A stretch of 64,000 nucleotides of DNA from contig NZ_LZJW01000149.1 of the NCBI RefSeq assembly GCF_001667885.1, positions 1 through 64,000 on the forward strand, in the 5' to 3' direction. Shown one piece after another: positions 33,894 through 42,195 of the stretch; the first letter of the stretch is position 1; each line of letters starts with the position of its first letter. The notes under the pieces are model-generated. The model saw only the letters and a list, made by a program, of their open reading frames with translations. It had not been told where the DNA came from and did no database searches. The DNA comes from Mycobacterium scrofulaceum (GTDB lineage: Bacteria; Actinomycetota; Actinomycetes; Mycobacteriales; Mycobacteriaceae). A program made the position numbers and the translations under genes.

Positions 33894-35573
33894 CTAGTCG
33901 ACTTCCATCTCACGCAGCTCGCGCTTGAGGATCTTGCCCGTCGGGTTGCGCGGCAGCTCCTCAAGGAAGACCACCTCGCGGGGCACCTTGTACCGGGCCA
34001 GGTGATCGCGCACGTAGTGCTTGATGGTGTCCTCGTCGACGTCGGAGCCGTCCTTCTTGACGACGAAGGCGCGCAGCCGGTGGCCCCATTCCTTGTCCTC
34101 GACGCCGATCGCGGTCGCCTCGACCACCTCCGGGTGACCGCTGATCAGGTCCTCGACCTCGGCGGGGAACACGTTCTCGCCGCCGGAGACGATCATCTCG
34201 TCGTCGCGGCCACTGACGTAAAGCAGGCCGTGCTCGTCGAAGTATCCGACGTCGCCGGACGACATCAGGCCGTCGATGATCTGCTTGTGGCCGCCGCCGG
34301 TGTAGCCCTCGAACGGGAACGCGTTGCCGACGAAGATCCGGCCCACCTCACCCTGCGGCTTCTCCTTGCCGTTGTCGTCCAGGATCTTGACCTTGACGCC
34401 TTTGACCACCGGTCCGACCGTGGCCGCGTTGCGCTCCAGGTCCTGCGGCCCGGCGATGGTGGCGAACGCGATCTCCGTCGAGCCGTACATGTTGTAGATC
34501 ACCGGACCGAGGTCCTTCAGCGCGCGGCTGGCCAGCTCGGCGCCCAGCTGCGACCCGGAGATGAACACGATCTTCAGGGTGGACAGGTCCGGCTTCTTGT
34601 CCATCTTCTCGACCGCGTCGAGGATGCGCGACAGCATCACCGGCACGACGACCATCGCCGTCACCTTGTACTTTTCGATGTCCTCGAGCACGAGCGGCGG
34701 CTTGAACTTGCGCCGCAGCACCAGCGTCGATCCCAGGAACATGGCGATGGTGCCGTGCAGGAAACCCAGCGCGTGGAACATCGGGGCGGGCAGCGACGTC
34801 ACCTCGTTGGCCTTGAACGGCACGTGCGACAGGATGCCCCCGATGGGCGCCAGCGTCGGCGGGGTGCTGCGGTTCGCCCCCTTGGGGGTGCCGGTCGTGC
34901 CGCTGGTCAGGATGATGATTGACGAGTGCTTGCTCGCCTTGGGGGCGGGGTCGGAGCTGCTGCGCTCGATCAGGTCGGCCAGCGTTTCGTCCTTGCTGCC
35001 CGACGGCTCGTCCGCGTCGGGGTTGGTGCCCAGCGCGCGCAGGAAGCCGAGTTCCGGCTCGGCCTTGCTGACGGCCTTGGTGTATTCGTCGTCGTAGATG
35101 ATGAGCTTGGCGCCCTCGCGCTCCGACACCTCCTTGATCTGCGGGCCGGAGAATTCGCTGTTGAGCAGGATGATGCGGGCGCCGACCCGCGCGGCGCCGA
35201 AGTAAGCGATCAGGAACCAGCGGGTGTTGCGGGCGAGGATCGCGACGCCGTCACCGCCCTTGACGCCTATCTCGATCAGGCCGTTGGCCACCGCGTGCGA
35301 CGCCTCGTCGAGCTGTTTGAACGAGAACTCCCCGTCCTCGTCGATGCACGCGGCCCGGTCGGGATGGCGCCGGGCATTCAGCGACGGGAGCATCCCGAAC
35401 TCGCCCCACTTGTAGATGTCGTTGGCCATCGCGGCGTAGTTCTGCGGCGGCTCCAGCCGGAAGGCACCCGCTTCGAAGATCTTGCGCACGTAGTGCAATT
35501 CGGCTGAGCCGCGTTCCAGGTATTGCTGGACCTTGGCAACCGCCTGCCCGGGCAGGCCGATCAGATTAGGCAT
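33894..35573 (-). CDS. fadD2: FadD2, fatty-acyl-CoA/AMP ligase
   Basis: A 559-residue AMP-forming ligase. Core motif IIILTSGTTGTPKGA (~222), YNMYGSTEIAFATIAGP (~360), SGDVGYFDEHGLLYVSGRDD and the C-terminal catalytic lysine region NPTGKILKREL. It activates a carboxylic acid as acyl-AMP then acyl-CoA. The length and its position between a fadE6 and a LigD-type polymerase gene match FadD2 (Rv0270). Likely works with FadE6 in lipid degradation. The start MPNLIGLPGQAV is 58 bases from the divergent gene's start. Confidence 0.9.
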   Translation of the reverse strand: MPNLIGLPGQAVAKVQQYLERGSAELHYVRKIFEAGAFRLEPPQNYAAMANDIYKWGEFGMLPSLNARRHPDRAACIDEDGEFSFKQLDEASHAVANGLIEIGVKGGDGVAILARNTRWFLIAYFGAARVGARIILLNSEFSGPQIKEVSEREGAKLIIYDDEYTKAVSKAEPELGFLRALGTNPDADEPSGSKDETLADLIERSSSDPAPKASKHSSIIILTSGTTGTPKGANRSTPPTLAPIGGILSHVPFKANEVTSLPAPMFHALGFLHGTIAMFLGSTLVLRRKFKPPLVLEDIEKYKVTAMVVVPVMLSRILDAVEKMDKKPDLSTLKIVFISGSQLGAELASRALKDLGPVIYNMYGSTEIAFATIAGPQDLERNAATVGPVVKGVKVKILDDNGKEKPQGEVGRIFVGNAFPFEGYTGGGHKQIIDGLMSSGDVGYFDEHGLLYVSGRDDEMIVSGGENVFPAEVEDLISGHPEVVEATAIGVEDKEWGHRLRAFVVKKDGSDVDEDTIKHYVRDHLARYKVPREVVFLEELPRNPTGKILKRELREMEVD

Positions 35574-35631
35574 GGATCCACCCTATGTGACGTCCGTCGC
35601 ATTCCGAGGGGTATGTACCCATCGACTTACG

Positions 35632-36900
35632 ATGATGAACATGACCGGTCCGGCGTCACTGGAAGCGGCCGGCCGCCGGGTCACGATCACCCATCCCGAC
35701 AAGGTCGTTTTCGACGCCTACGCCGGCCGGGGGCCGTTCACCAAGTCAGACCTGGTCCGCTACTACCTGGCGGTGGCCGACGGCGCACTACGCGGGGTGG
35801 CCGGCCGGCCGATGATCCTCAAGCGTTTCGTCAAGGGCATCGCGGAAGAGGCGGTGTTCCAGAAGCGGGCCCCGAAGAACCGGCCCGACTACGTCGACGT
35901 CGCCGAGCTGCACTACGCGCGCGGCACGTCGGCCGCGGAGGCCGTCATCCACGACGCCGCGGGCCTGGTGTGGGCGGTCAACCTGGGCTGCGTCGACCTC
36001 AACCCGCACCCGGTGCGGGCCGGCGACCTCGACCACCCCGACGAGTTGCGGGTCGATCTGGATCCGATGCCCGGGGTGACCTGGGAGCGGATCGTCGAGG
36101 TGGCGCTGGTGGCCCGCGAGGTGCTGGAGGATTACGGCCTGACCGCGTGGCCCAAGACGTCGGGGTCGCGCGGGTTTCACATCTACGCCCGGATCGCGCC
36201 GCGCTGGGAGTTCCGGCAGGTGCGGCTGGCCGCGCAGACCGTCGCCCGCGAGGTCGAGCGACGGGTGCCCGACGCCGCGACCAGCCGGTGGTGGAAGGAG
36301 GAGCGCGAGGGGGTGTTCGTCGACTTCAATCAGAACGCCAAGGACCGCACGGTCGCATCGGCATACTCGGTTCGCGCGACGCCGGATGCCCGGGTGTCGA
36401 CGCCGCTGCTGTGGGAGGAAGTCGCCGGCTGCAAGCCCGAGGCGTTCACCATCGAGACCGTGCCCCGCCGGTTCGCCGAGATGGGCGATCCGTGGGAGGG
36501 GATGGACGACGCGGCCGGCGACCTGGATCGGCTGCTGATGCTGGCCGAGGAGCTGGGGCCGCCCGAGCGCGCGCCCAAGGGCTCGGGCACTCGCACCGAA
36601 GGCGGGCGGGTCTCCTCCAAGCCCCTCATCGAGATCGCCCGCACCAAGACCAAAGACGAGGCGCTCGCCGCGCTGGACACCTGGCGCGGTCGCCACCCCG
36701 CCGCGTCGCGCCTGCTAGAGCCCGCCGACGTCCTCGTCGACGGCATGCGCGGGCCGAGTTCGATCTGGTACCGCATCCGGATCAACCTGCAGCACGTGCC
36801 CGCCGACCAGCGGCCCCCGCAGGAGGAACTGATCGCCGACTACAGCCCTTGGAAAAAGGAGGGGCAGGGGTACGGCGGCAGGCAGAAGCCGTCGAGCTGA
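35632..36900 (+). CDS. LigD polymerase-domain protein (PolD2/PrimPol type), Rv0269c-like
   Basis: A 422-residue archaeo-eukaryotic primase-type polymerase resembling the POL module of LigD, without ligase or nuclease modules. Signature: DELRVDLDPMPGVTW (catalytic Asp pair), PKTSGSRGFHIYARI and DFNQNAKDRTVASAYSVR. Such stand-alone enzymes (PolD1/PolD2 in mycobacteria) add nucleotides or ribonucleotides in break repair. Candidate starts are ATGs at 35632, 35635 and 35641; all leave the core intact. No ku or ligD gene is nearby. Divergent from fadD2. Confidence 0.87.
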   Translation: MMNMTGPASLEAAGRRVTITHPDKVVFDAYAGRGPFTKSDLVRYYLAVADGALRGVAGRPMILKRFVKGIAEEAVFQKRAPKNRPDYVDVAELHYARGTSAAEAVIHDAAGLVWAVNLGCVDLNPHPVRAGDLDHPDELRVDLDPMPGVTWERIVEVALVAREVLEDYGLTAWPKTSGSRGFHIYARIAPRWEFRQVRLAAQTVAREVERRVPDAATSRWWKEEREGVFVDFNQNAKDRTVASAYSVRATPDARVSTPLLWEEVAGCKPEAFTIETVPRRFAEMGDPWEGMDDAAGDLDRLLMLAEELGPPERAPKGSGTRTEGGRVSSKPLIEIARTKTKDEALAALDTWRGRHPAASRLLEPADVLVDGMRGPSSIWYRIRINLQHVPADQRPPQEELIADYSPWKKEGQGYGGRQKPSS

Positions 36901-36904
36901 ACCG

Positions 36905-38308
36905 CTACACCCCCACCCGCGCCACGGCGTTGCCCTTGCGCAGGTAGCAGTACCAGGTGACCACCAGCAGGGCCAGGAAGAACGCCACGTAGAACCGCAG
37001 CGCCGGCTCGATGCTGCCGAACTGCGACCTCGACCAGGCGTAGGCCAGTGGCACGACGAATCCGCCGAACGCGCCGACCGCCGAGATGACGCCCAGCGCG
37101 CCCGCGGCCTGGCGGCGCATATGCACCATGGTGTCGGGGTCACCACCGGCGAGCTGGCCCTTGATCACGAAGATCCGCGAGATCATCCGGTACGTCGAGC
37201 CGTTGCCGATGCCGGTCGCGACGAACAAGAACATGAAGCTGGCGAAGAACAGCGGCAGGTTCTTGGCGTTCACCGACCACAGCGCCGCCGTGGCGCCCGC
37301 CGCCAGCATGACGAAGCTGGCGGCGGTGATGCGCGCCCCGCCCACCCGGTCGGCCAGCTTGCCGCCCAGGGGCCGGATCACCGAGCCGATGCCGGCACCG
37401 ACGAACGCCCAGGTCAAGGCGATATCACCCCGACCGAAGACCGTCTTGAGCAGGGTCGGGAAGGCCGCGGAGTAGCCGATGAACGATCCGAACGTGCCGA
37501 TGTAGAGCAGCGACATGACCCAGGTGTCGGGGTGCCGCAGCGACTGCCACACCGGCTTCACGTCCGCCTTCGCCTCGGAGAGGTTGTTCATGAACAAGAA
37601 CGCGCACACGGCGGCCACCACCGCCAGCGGGATGTAGAACAGGCCGGCGCGCGACAGCGCCACCCCACCGCCGGCGACGACGATCGGCGGAATGATCTTC
37701 TGCACCACCGCGACACCGATGTTGCCGCCGGCCGCGTTCAGGCCCAGCGCCCAGCCCTTGTCCTTCTCCGGATAGAAGAAGGAGATGTTGGCCATCGACG
37801 AGGCGAAGTTGCCGCCGCCGAAGCCGGCGGTCGCGGCGATCGCGACCAGGACGCCGAACGAGAGCCCGGGATGGCCGACGGCCCAGGTCAGCAGCGCACA
37901 CGGGATCAGCAACAGGGCCGCCGAGATGGTGGTCCAGTTGCGGCCGCCGAAGATGGGGACCGCGAAGGTGTAGGGCAGGCGCAGAAACGCGCCGACCCCG
38001 CTGGGCACGGCGACCAGGCACAGCGCCTGGCTGGCGGTCAGCGCCCAGCCGGACGCGGAGGGGTGCCCGTGCGGCCCCGCGGTCATTTGGACCACCACGA
38101 TGCTCCACAGCATCCACACGCTGAAGCCGACGTGCTCGGCGAAGATCGAGAAGATCAGGTTGCGGCGGGCGATCGGCTTGCCCGTCGTCTCCCAGAACGC
38201 GGGGTCCTCGGGCCGCCAGTCGTCGATCCAGTGCCCGCCCCGGTGCGGCGGTCGCGTGGGCGCGGGCGCAAGGACCGGAGCCGTCGGTTCGGCAGAAGTC
38301 GTAGTCAC
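36905..38308 (-). CDS. narU: Nitrate/nitrite transporter, NarK/NarU type
   Basis: A 467-residue MFS protein with about twelve hydrophobic segments. The NNP family signature is present twice, for example ATAGFGGGNFASSMANISFF with GLNAAGGNIG. The N-terminus WIDDWRPEDPAFWETTGKPI is typical of mycobacterial nitrate porters and is repeated in the NarK3 protein at 42196-43590. It should exchange or import nitrate/nitrite. Its place matches narU (Rv0267); the symbol is by position. It is divergent from a TetR gene that probably regulates it. Confidence 0.87.
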   Translation of the reverse strand: MTTTSAEPTAPVLAPAPTRPPHRGGHWIDDWRPEDPAFWETTGKPIARRNLIFSIFAEHVGFSVWMLWSIVVVQMTAGPHGHPSASGWALTASQALCLVAVPSGVGAFLRLPYTFAVPIFGGRNWTTISAALLLIPCALLTWAVGHPGLSFGVLVAIAATAGFGGGNFASSMANISFFYPEKDKGWALGLNAAGGNIGVAVVQKIIPPIVVAGGGVALSRAGLFYIPLAVVAAVCAFLFMNNLSEAKADVKPVWQSLRHPDTWVMSLLYIGTFGSFIGYSAAFPTLLKTVFGRGDIALTWAFVGAGIGSVIRPLGGKLADRVGGARITAASFVMLAAGATAALWSVNAKNLPLFFASFMFLFVATGIGNGSTYRMISRIFVIKGQLAGGDPDTMVHMRRQAAGALGVISAVGAFGGFVVPLAYAWSRSQFGSIEPALRFYVAFFLALLVVTWYCYLRKGNAVARVGV

Positions 38309-38419
38309 GCCCCGACGCTATGGAAGCTCTGTTACCGGTCTGCTTGGCCGCAGTTACGGCGGAGATACGTGGATCTCGCAACGGCGGTTCGCCGCTTGTC
38401 AGATCTTTTTGCCGGCCAA

Positions 38420-38439
38420 ATGCGGAACAATTGCCGCAT
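38420..38439 (+). promoter_or_regulatory. Inverted repeat at the start of the TetR gene next to narU
   Basis: ATGCGGAACAATTGCCGCAT has six-base perfect arms (ATGCGG/CCGCAT) and includes the possible start codons of the TetR gene. A repressor bound here would block its own gene and possibly the divergent transporter. Position and symmetry suggest autoregulation. Confidence 0.4.
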
Positions 38440-39022
38440 GCCGGCGAGTGAGCAGCCCCTGGGGCTGCGGGAACGCAAGAAGATCAAGACCCGCCATGCC
38501 CTGCGGCGCGAGGCGTTCCGCCTGTTCGAAACCAACGGCTACGCCGCCACCACGGTCGAGCAGATCGCCGAGGCCGCCGAGGTGTCGCCCAGCACGTTCT
38601 TCCGGTACTTCGGGTCCAAGGAGTCGCTGCTGCTGGCCGACGACCTCGATCCGCTGATCCTGGCCGCGTTCGACGCCCAGCCGCCCGAACTGTCGCCGAG
38701 CCAGGCCATCCGGCGGGCCTACGCGACCACGATGGCCGGCCTGTCAGCCGAGCAGCAGGAGTTCGAGAACACCCGGCAGCGGCTGATCTTCTCGATACCC
38801 GAGCTCAAAGCCGCCCTCTACGACGAATACCACCGCACCCTCAACGTCATGTCGGAGGCGATCGGGCGCCGGATCGGCCGCCCCGCAACCGATTTCGAGG
38901 TGCGAGTGTTCGTCGGCGCGATGGTCGGCGCCATGATGGCGGCCTACGACAGCGCACCGAAAACGGACGACACCATCTATCGGGCGCTGGACTTCCTGGA
39001 CGCCGGCATGCCGCTGGACTGA
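38438..39022 (+). CDS. TetR-family regulator divergent from narU
   Basis: A 194-residue TetR protein (200 if it starts at the in-frame ATG at 38420). The helix-turn-helix is TTVEQIAEAAEVSPSTFFRYFGSKESL (split by its two helices, ~32-58) after a basic start GLRERKKIKTRHALRREAF. The C-terminal domain is a helical ligand domain. It lies 129 bases from the divergent transporter gene and precedes the fecB2 gene by 56 bases. In M. tuberculosis, as I recall, oplA sits here instead. Ligand unknown. Confidence 0.85.
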   Translation: MPASEQPLGLRERKKIKTRHALRREAFRLFETNGYAATTVEQIAEAAEVSPSTFFRYFGSKESLLLADDLDPLILAAFDAQPPELSPSQAIRRAYATTMAGLSAEQQEFENTRQRLIFSIPELKAALYDEYHRTLNVMSEAIGRRIGRPATDFEVRVFVGAMVGAMMAAYDSAPKTDDTIYRALDFLDAGMPLD

Positions 39023-39078
39023 GCGGGCAACCGCGCGGCGACGGGCGTTGCGGCCACCGGACGCGCTAATCTCACGCG

Positions 39079-40077
39079 ATGCGACAGGGTTGGAATCGAC
39101 GGGGATTCTTGCAGTTCGCAGGGGCTGCGACGGTCGCCGCGGTCGCCGGGGCTCCCGCCGCGTGCTCGTCACGCAAGCCGTCATCGGATACCTCCGGCGG
39201 CAAATCGGTGACCATCAACCACCTCTTCGGCCAGACCGTCATCAAGGAACCGCCCAAGCGGGTGGTCAGCGCCGGCTACACCGAACAGGACGACCTGCTC
39301 GCGGTCGGCGTGGTGCCCATCGCCGTCACCAACTGGTTCGGTGATCAGCCGTTCGCGGTGTGGCCGTGGGCGCAGCCCAAGCTCGGTGGGGCGCAGCCGG
39401 TGGTGCTGAACCTCGACAACGGTATTCCGGTCGACCAGATCGCCGGCCTGAAACCGGACCTGATCGTGGCGACCAACGCCGGGGTGGACGCCGACACCTA
39501 TCAGAAGCTGTCCGCGATCGCCCCGACCGTGCCGCAGTCCGACGGCGACGCCTTCTTCGAGCCGTGGAAGGAGCAGGCCACCGCGATCGGCCAGGCCGTG
39601 TTCCAGGCCGACCAGATGAAATCGCTGATCGACGCCGTCGACCAAAGGTTCACCGCCGTCGGCAAGGAACACCCCGCCTGGACGGGCAAGAAGGCGCTGC
39701 TGATGCAGGGCACGCTGTTTCAGGGCACCGTCGTGGCAACCATGGCCGGCTGGCGAACGGACTTCCTGAACCAGATGGGGCTGGTGATCGCCGACAGCAT
39801 CAGGCCTTTCGGCACGGACCACCGCGCCGTCATCCCGCGCGATCACGTCAAGGCGGTGCTCGACTCCGCCGACGTGATCATCTGGACCACCGAGAGCCCC
39901 GACGACCAGAAGGCGTTGCTCGCCGACCCGGACGTGGCGGCGTCACAGGCCACGGCGCAGAGCCGGCACATCTTCACCACCAAGGATCAGGCCGGCGCGA
40001 TCGCCTTCTCCTCGCCGCTGAGCTACCCGCTGGTCGCCGATCAACTGCCGCCGCTGCTCGGCAAGATCCTCGGTTAG
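39079..40077 (+). CDS. fecB2: FecB2-like iron-siderophore binding lipoprotein
   Basis: A 332-residue substrate-binding protein with a twin-arginine signal (NRRGFLQFAG) and a lipobox PAAC, so probably a Tat-exported lipoprotein. The fold is the class III periplasmic binding type: PKRVVSAGYTEQDDLLAVGVVPIAV, GLKPDLIVATNAGVD and YQKLSAIAPTVPQ. It should bind a ferric-siderophore or haem-type ligand. It matches Rv0265c by place. Its domain is clearly similar to the outside domain of the kinase at 12369-14393. No permease or ATPase gene is adjacent. Confidence 0.9.
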   Translation: MRQGWNRRGFLQFAGAATVAAVAGAPAACSSRKPSSDTSGGKSVTINHLFGQTVIKEPPKRVVSAGYTEQDDLLAVGVVPIAVTNWFGDQPFAVWPWAQPKLGGAQPVVLNLDNGIPVDQIAGLKPDLIVATNAGVDADTYQKLSAIAPTVPQSDGDAFFEPWKEQATAIGQAVFQADQMKSLIDAVDQRFTAVGKEHPAWTGKKALLMQGTLFQGTVVATMAGWRTDFLNQMGLVIADSIRPFGTDHRAVIPRDHVKAVLDSADVIIWTTESPDDQKALLADPDVAASQATAQSRHIFTTKDQAGAIAFSSPLSYPLVADQLPPLLGKILG

Positions 40078-40189
40078 GCGCCGCCCCCGCCCGCGGGGTT
40101 TGAGCGTTTGCTAAGGCAGCTCTGGCAGTGTTCGAAAATCCCTCGCTCGCCCCTCGCCCGGCCCGAGTTTCGGGGGTTACCGTCGAGTA

Positions 40190-40864
40190 ATGAGCGTGAC
40201 GGACCTGACGGACAACGTGTCCAAGGACCTGCCGACTGAACTCGTCGGCAACACGGTGCTGGACTTCGGCGACAGTGCGCTGATGCTGCAATGCGGCAGC
40301 ACCGCCGAGGTGTTGGCGTGGGCGGCGCAGCTGCGCGCCGCGGCGTTGCCGGGTGTGGTCGACATCGTCCCGGCCGCCCGGACGGTTCTGGTCAGGCTCG
40401 ACGGCCCGAGGTTCCAGGGCGTGATCCGTCAGCGATTGCGCAAGATGCGGGTCAGCGCCGAAGAGGCCGCCGCGCCGGATCGGCGTGCCGACGTGGTCAT
40501 CGACGTCGTCTACGACGGCCCCGACCTCACCGAGGTCGCCGGCCACACCGGGCTGACCGTCGAGCAGGTGATCGAGGCCCACACGGGTGGCCTGTGGCGC
40601 GTCGGATTCAGTGGATTCGCACCGGGTTTCGCCTACCTGGTCGACGGTGACGCGCGCCTGCGGGTGCCGCGCCGCCCGGAGCCCCGCACGTCGGTGCCCG
40701 CCGGCTCGGTCGGCCTGGCCGGGGAGTTCAGCGCGGTCTACCCGCGCCGGTCGCCGGGTGGCTGGCAACTCATCGGCCGCGCCGACGCGGTCCTGTGGGA
40801 CCTCGAACGGCCCGATCCGGCGCTGCTGACGCAGGGCATGTGGGTTCAGTTCCGGGCCGTCTGA
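40190..40864 (+). CDS. pxpB: PxpB-type 5-oxoprolinase subunit (KipI-like)
   Basis: A 224-residue protein of the allophanate hydrolase subunit 1 family. The conserved FSGFAPGFAYLVDGD and RTSVPAGSVGLAG, and PRRSPGGWQLIGR are present. With the next gene (16 bases downstream) it forms the pxpB-pxpC pair that, with PxpA, cleaves 5-oxoproline to glutamate; in Bacillus the pair is called KipI/KipA. No pxpA (LamB/YcsF) gene is in the window. It matches Rv0264c by place. Confidence 0.85.
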   Translation: MSVTDLTDNVSKDLPTELVGNTVLDFGDSALMLQCGSTAEVLAWAAQLRAAALPGVVDIVPAARTVLVRLDGPRFQGVIRQRLRKMRVSAEEAAAPDRRADVVIDVVYDGPDLTEVAGHTGLTVEQVIEAHTGGLWRVGFSGFAPGFAYLVDGDARLRVPRRPEPRTSVPAGSVGLAGEFSAVYPRRSPGGWQLIGRADAVLWDLERPDPALLTQGMWVQFRAV

Positions 40865-40879
40865 GACAAGGAGATCGCC

Positions 40880-41797
40880 GTGCCGACCCTGGAGATCCTT
40901 CGCACCGGACCGCTCGCCGTCGTCCAGGATCTGGGCCGGCCCGGACTGGCCCACCTGGGGGTGAGCCGGTCGGGGGCCGCCGACCGGCGTGCGCATCAGC
41001 TGGCCAACCGCCTGGTGGCCAACCCCGGTGATCGCGCCACCGTCGAGGTGACGTTCGGCGGTTTCGCCGCCCGGGTGCGCGGCGGTGACATCGACGTCGC
41101 GGTAACGGGTGCCGACACCGACCCGACCGTCGATGGAATCATGTTCGGCACCAACAGCATTCAGCACGTTCGCGACGGCCAGTTGATCACGCTCGGCACT
41201 CCGCGCGCGGGGCTGCGGACCTACCTCGCCGTGCGGGGCGGCATCGCCGTGGAGCCGGTGCTGGGATCGCGCAGCTACGACGTGATGTCGGCCATCGGCC
41301 CGGCGCCCCTGCGGGCGGGAGATCGGCTTCCCGTCGGCGAGCACACCCCCGACTACCCCGAACTCGACCAGGCCCCGGTGGCCGCGATCCCCCGAGACGT
41401 GGTCGAGCTGAGCGTGGTGCCCGGGCCGCGCGACGATTGGTTCGTCGACCCCGATGTCCTGGTGCACAACGATTGGGTGGCATCCGACCGCAGCGATCGG
41501 GTGGGCATGCGCCTGGTCGGCCGCCCCCTGCAGTATTGCTACCCGGACCGGCAGCTGCCCAGCGAGGGCACCACACGCGGCGCAATCCAGGTGCCGCCCA
41601 ACGGTTTACCGGTGATCCTCGGACCCGACCACCCGGTGACCGGCGGTTATCCGGTGGTCGGCGTGGTGATCGACGAGGACATCGACAAGATCGCCCAGGT
41701 GCGGCCCGGGCAGTCGGTTCGCCTGCACTGGTCGCGTCCAAGGGTTCTGGTGGGCGCCCAACCGCGGTCCGCCGCCGCGGGCTGGCCGTTTTCCTGA
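40880..41797 (+). CDS. pxpC: PxpC-type 5-oxoprolinase subunit (KipA-like)
   Basis: A 305-residue allophanate hydrolase subunit 2 family protein starting at GTG after AAGGAG. It has the N-terminal LEILRTGPLAVVQDLGRPGL, YLAVRGGIAVEPVLGSRSYD and GAIQVPPNGLPVILGPDHPV. It pairs with the upstream PxpB-type protein. Matches Rv0263c. A 398-base gap without a gene follows, where M. tuberculosis carries aac(2')-Ic. Confidence 0.85.
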   Translation: MPTLEILRTGPLAVVQDLGRPGLAHLGVSRSGAADRRAHQLANRLVANPGDRATVEVTFGGFAARVRGGDIDVAVTGADTDPTVDGIMFGTNSIQHVRDGQLITLGTPRAGLRTYLAVRGGIAVEPVLGSRSYDVMSAIGPAPLRAGDRLPVGEHTPDYPELDQAPVAAIPRDVVELSVVPGPRDDWFVDPDVLVHNDWVASDRSDRVGMRLVGRPLQYCYPDRQLPSEGTTRGAIQVPPNGLPVILGPDHPVTGGYPVVGVVIDEDIDKIAQVRPGQSVRLHWSRPRVLVGAQPRSAAAGWPFS

Positions 41798-42195
41798 CCG
41801 AAATGTATTCCAGCTCACACCAAGCCGCTCACCAGAATCGAATCACGGTTAACCGGCGGTGATTTCGCCGCTCGGCGCCTACAGGTAGTTACCAGATAAC
41901 TGGTAAACAACTAACAGGCGATTCCGGGTCGTTTGAGTTGACCCATTCCCGCCCCGAATGTGAGCATCGAAATGCACGGCGGGGCATGCCTCTTCATTCG
42001 GTCGCCCACATTTCCCCCCGCTGCGCGGGTGAGCCACGCGACACCTGGCGCGGGTGAAGCCGGATGCGCCGGTGAGTGGGTCCGACGAGAGGGAGTGTTA
42101 TGCACGCCAGGTTGCGCGCCACCACGAGCCCGGGCCTTTCCCCGTCAACCCAACGCGCACAGTCGGATTCATCGTCGACGAAAGGTGAGGTTCGG
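41798..42195 (+). other. Intergenic region upstream of narK3
   Basis: No gene is supported in these 398 bases; there is no trace of an acetyltransferase such as aac(2')-Ic. It contains a perfect inverted repeat at 41889-41906 and a second possible start region for narK3: an ATG at 42100 preceded by GGGAG is in frame with narK3 and would add 32 residues of low similarity. The region probably carries the nitrate-responsive promoter. Confidence 0.5.
41889..41906 (+). promoter_or_regulatory. Inverted repeat in the narK3 promoter region
   Basis: TTACCAGATAACTGGTAA has perfect seven-base arms and a four-base centre, ~290 bases upstream of the narK3 start. The local sequence is AT-rich compared with its surroundings. 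It may be the binding site of a nitrogen or redox regulator; it does not fit the GlnR consensus well enough for me to assign it. Confidence 0.45.

Noticed and set aside
41888..41925. GlnR binding site upstream of narK3
   Set aside because: The sequence contains GTTAC and GTAAAC but not in the a-site/b-site spacing expected for GlnR, so it is recorded only as an inverted repeat.
42100..42195. N-terminal extension of narK3 from the ATG at 42100
   Set aside because: It has a good GGGAG site, but the extra 32 residues do not resemble the N-terminus of the paralogous transporter, whose similarity begins right after 42196. Kept only as an alternative start.
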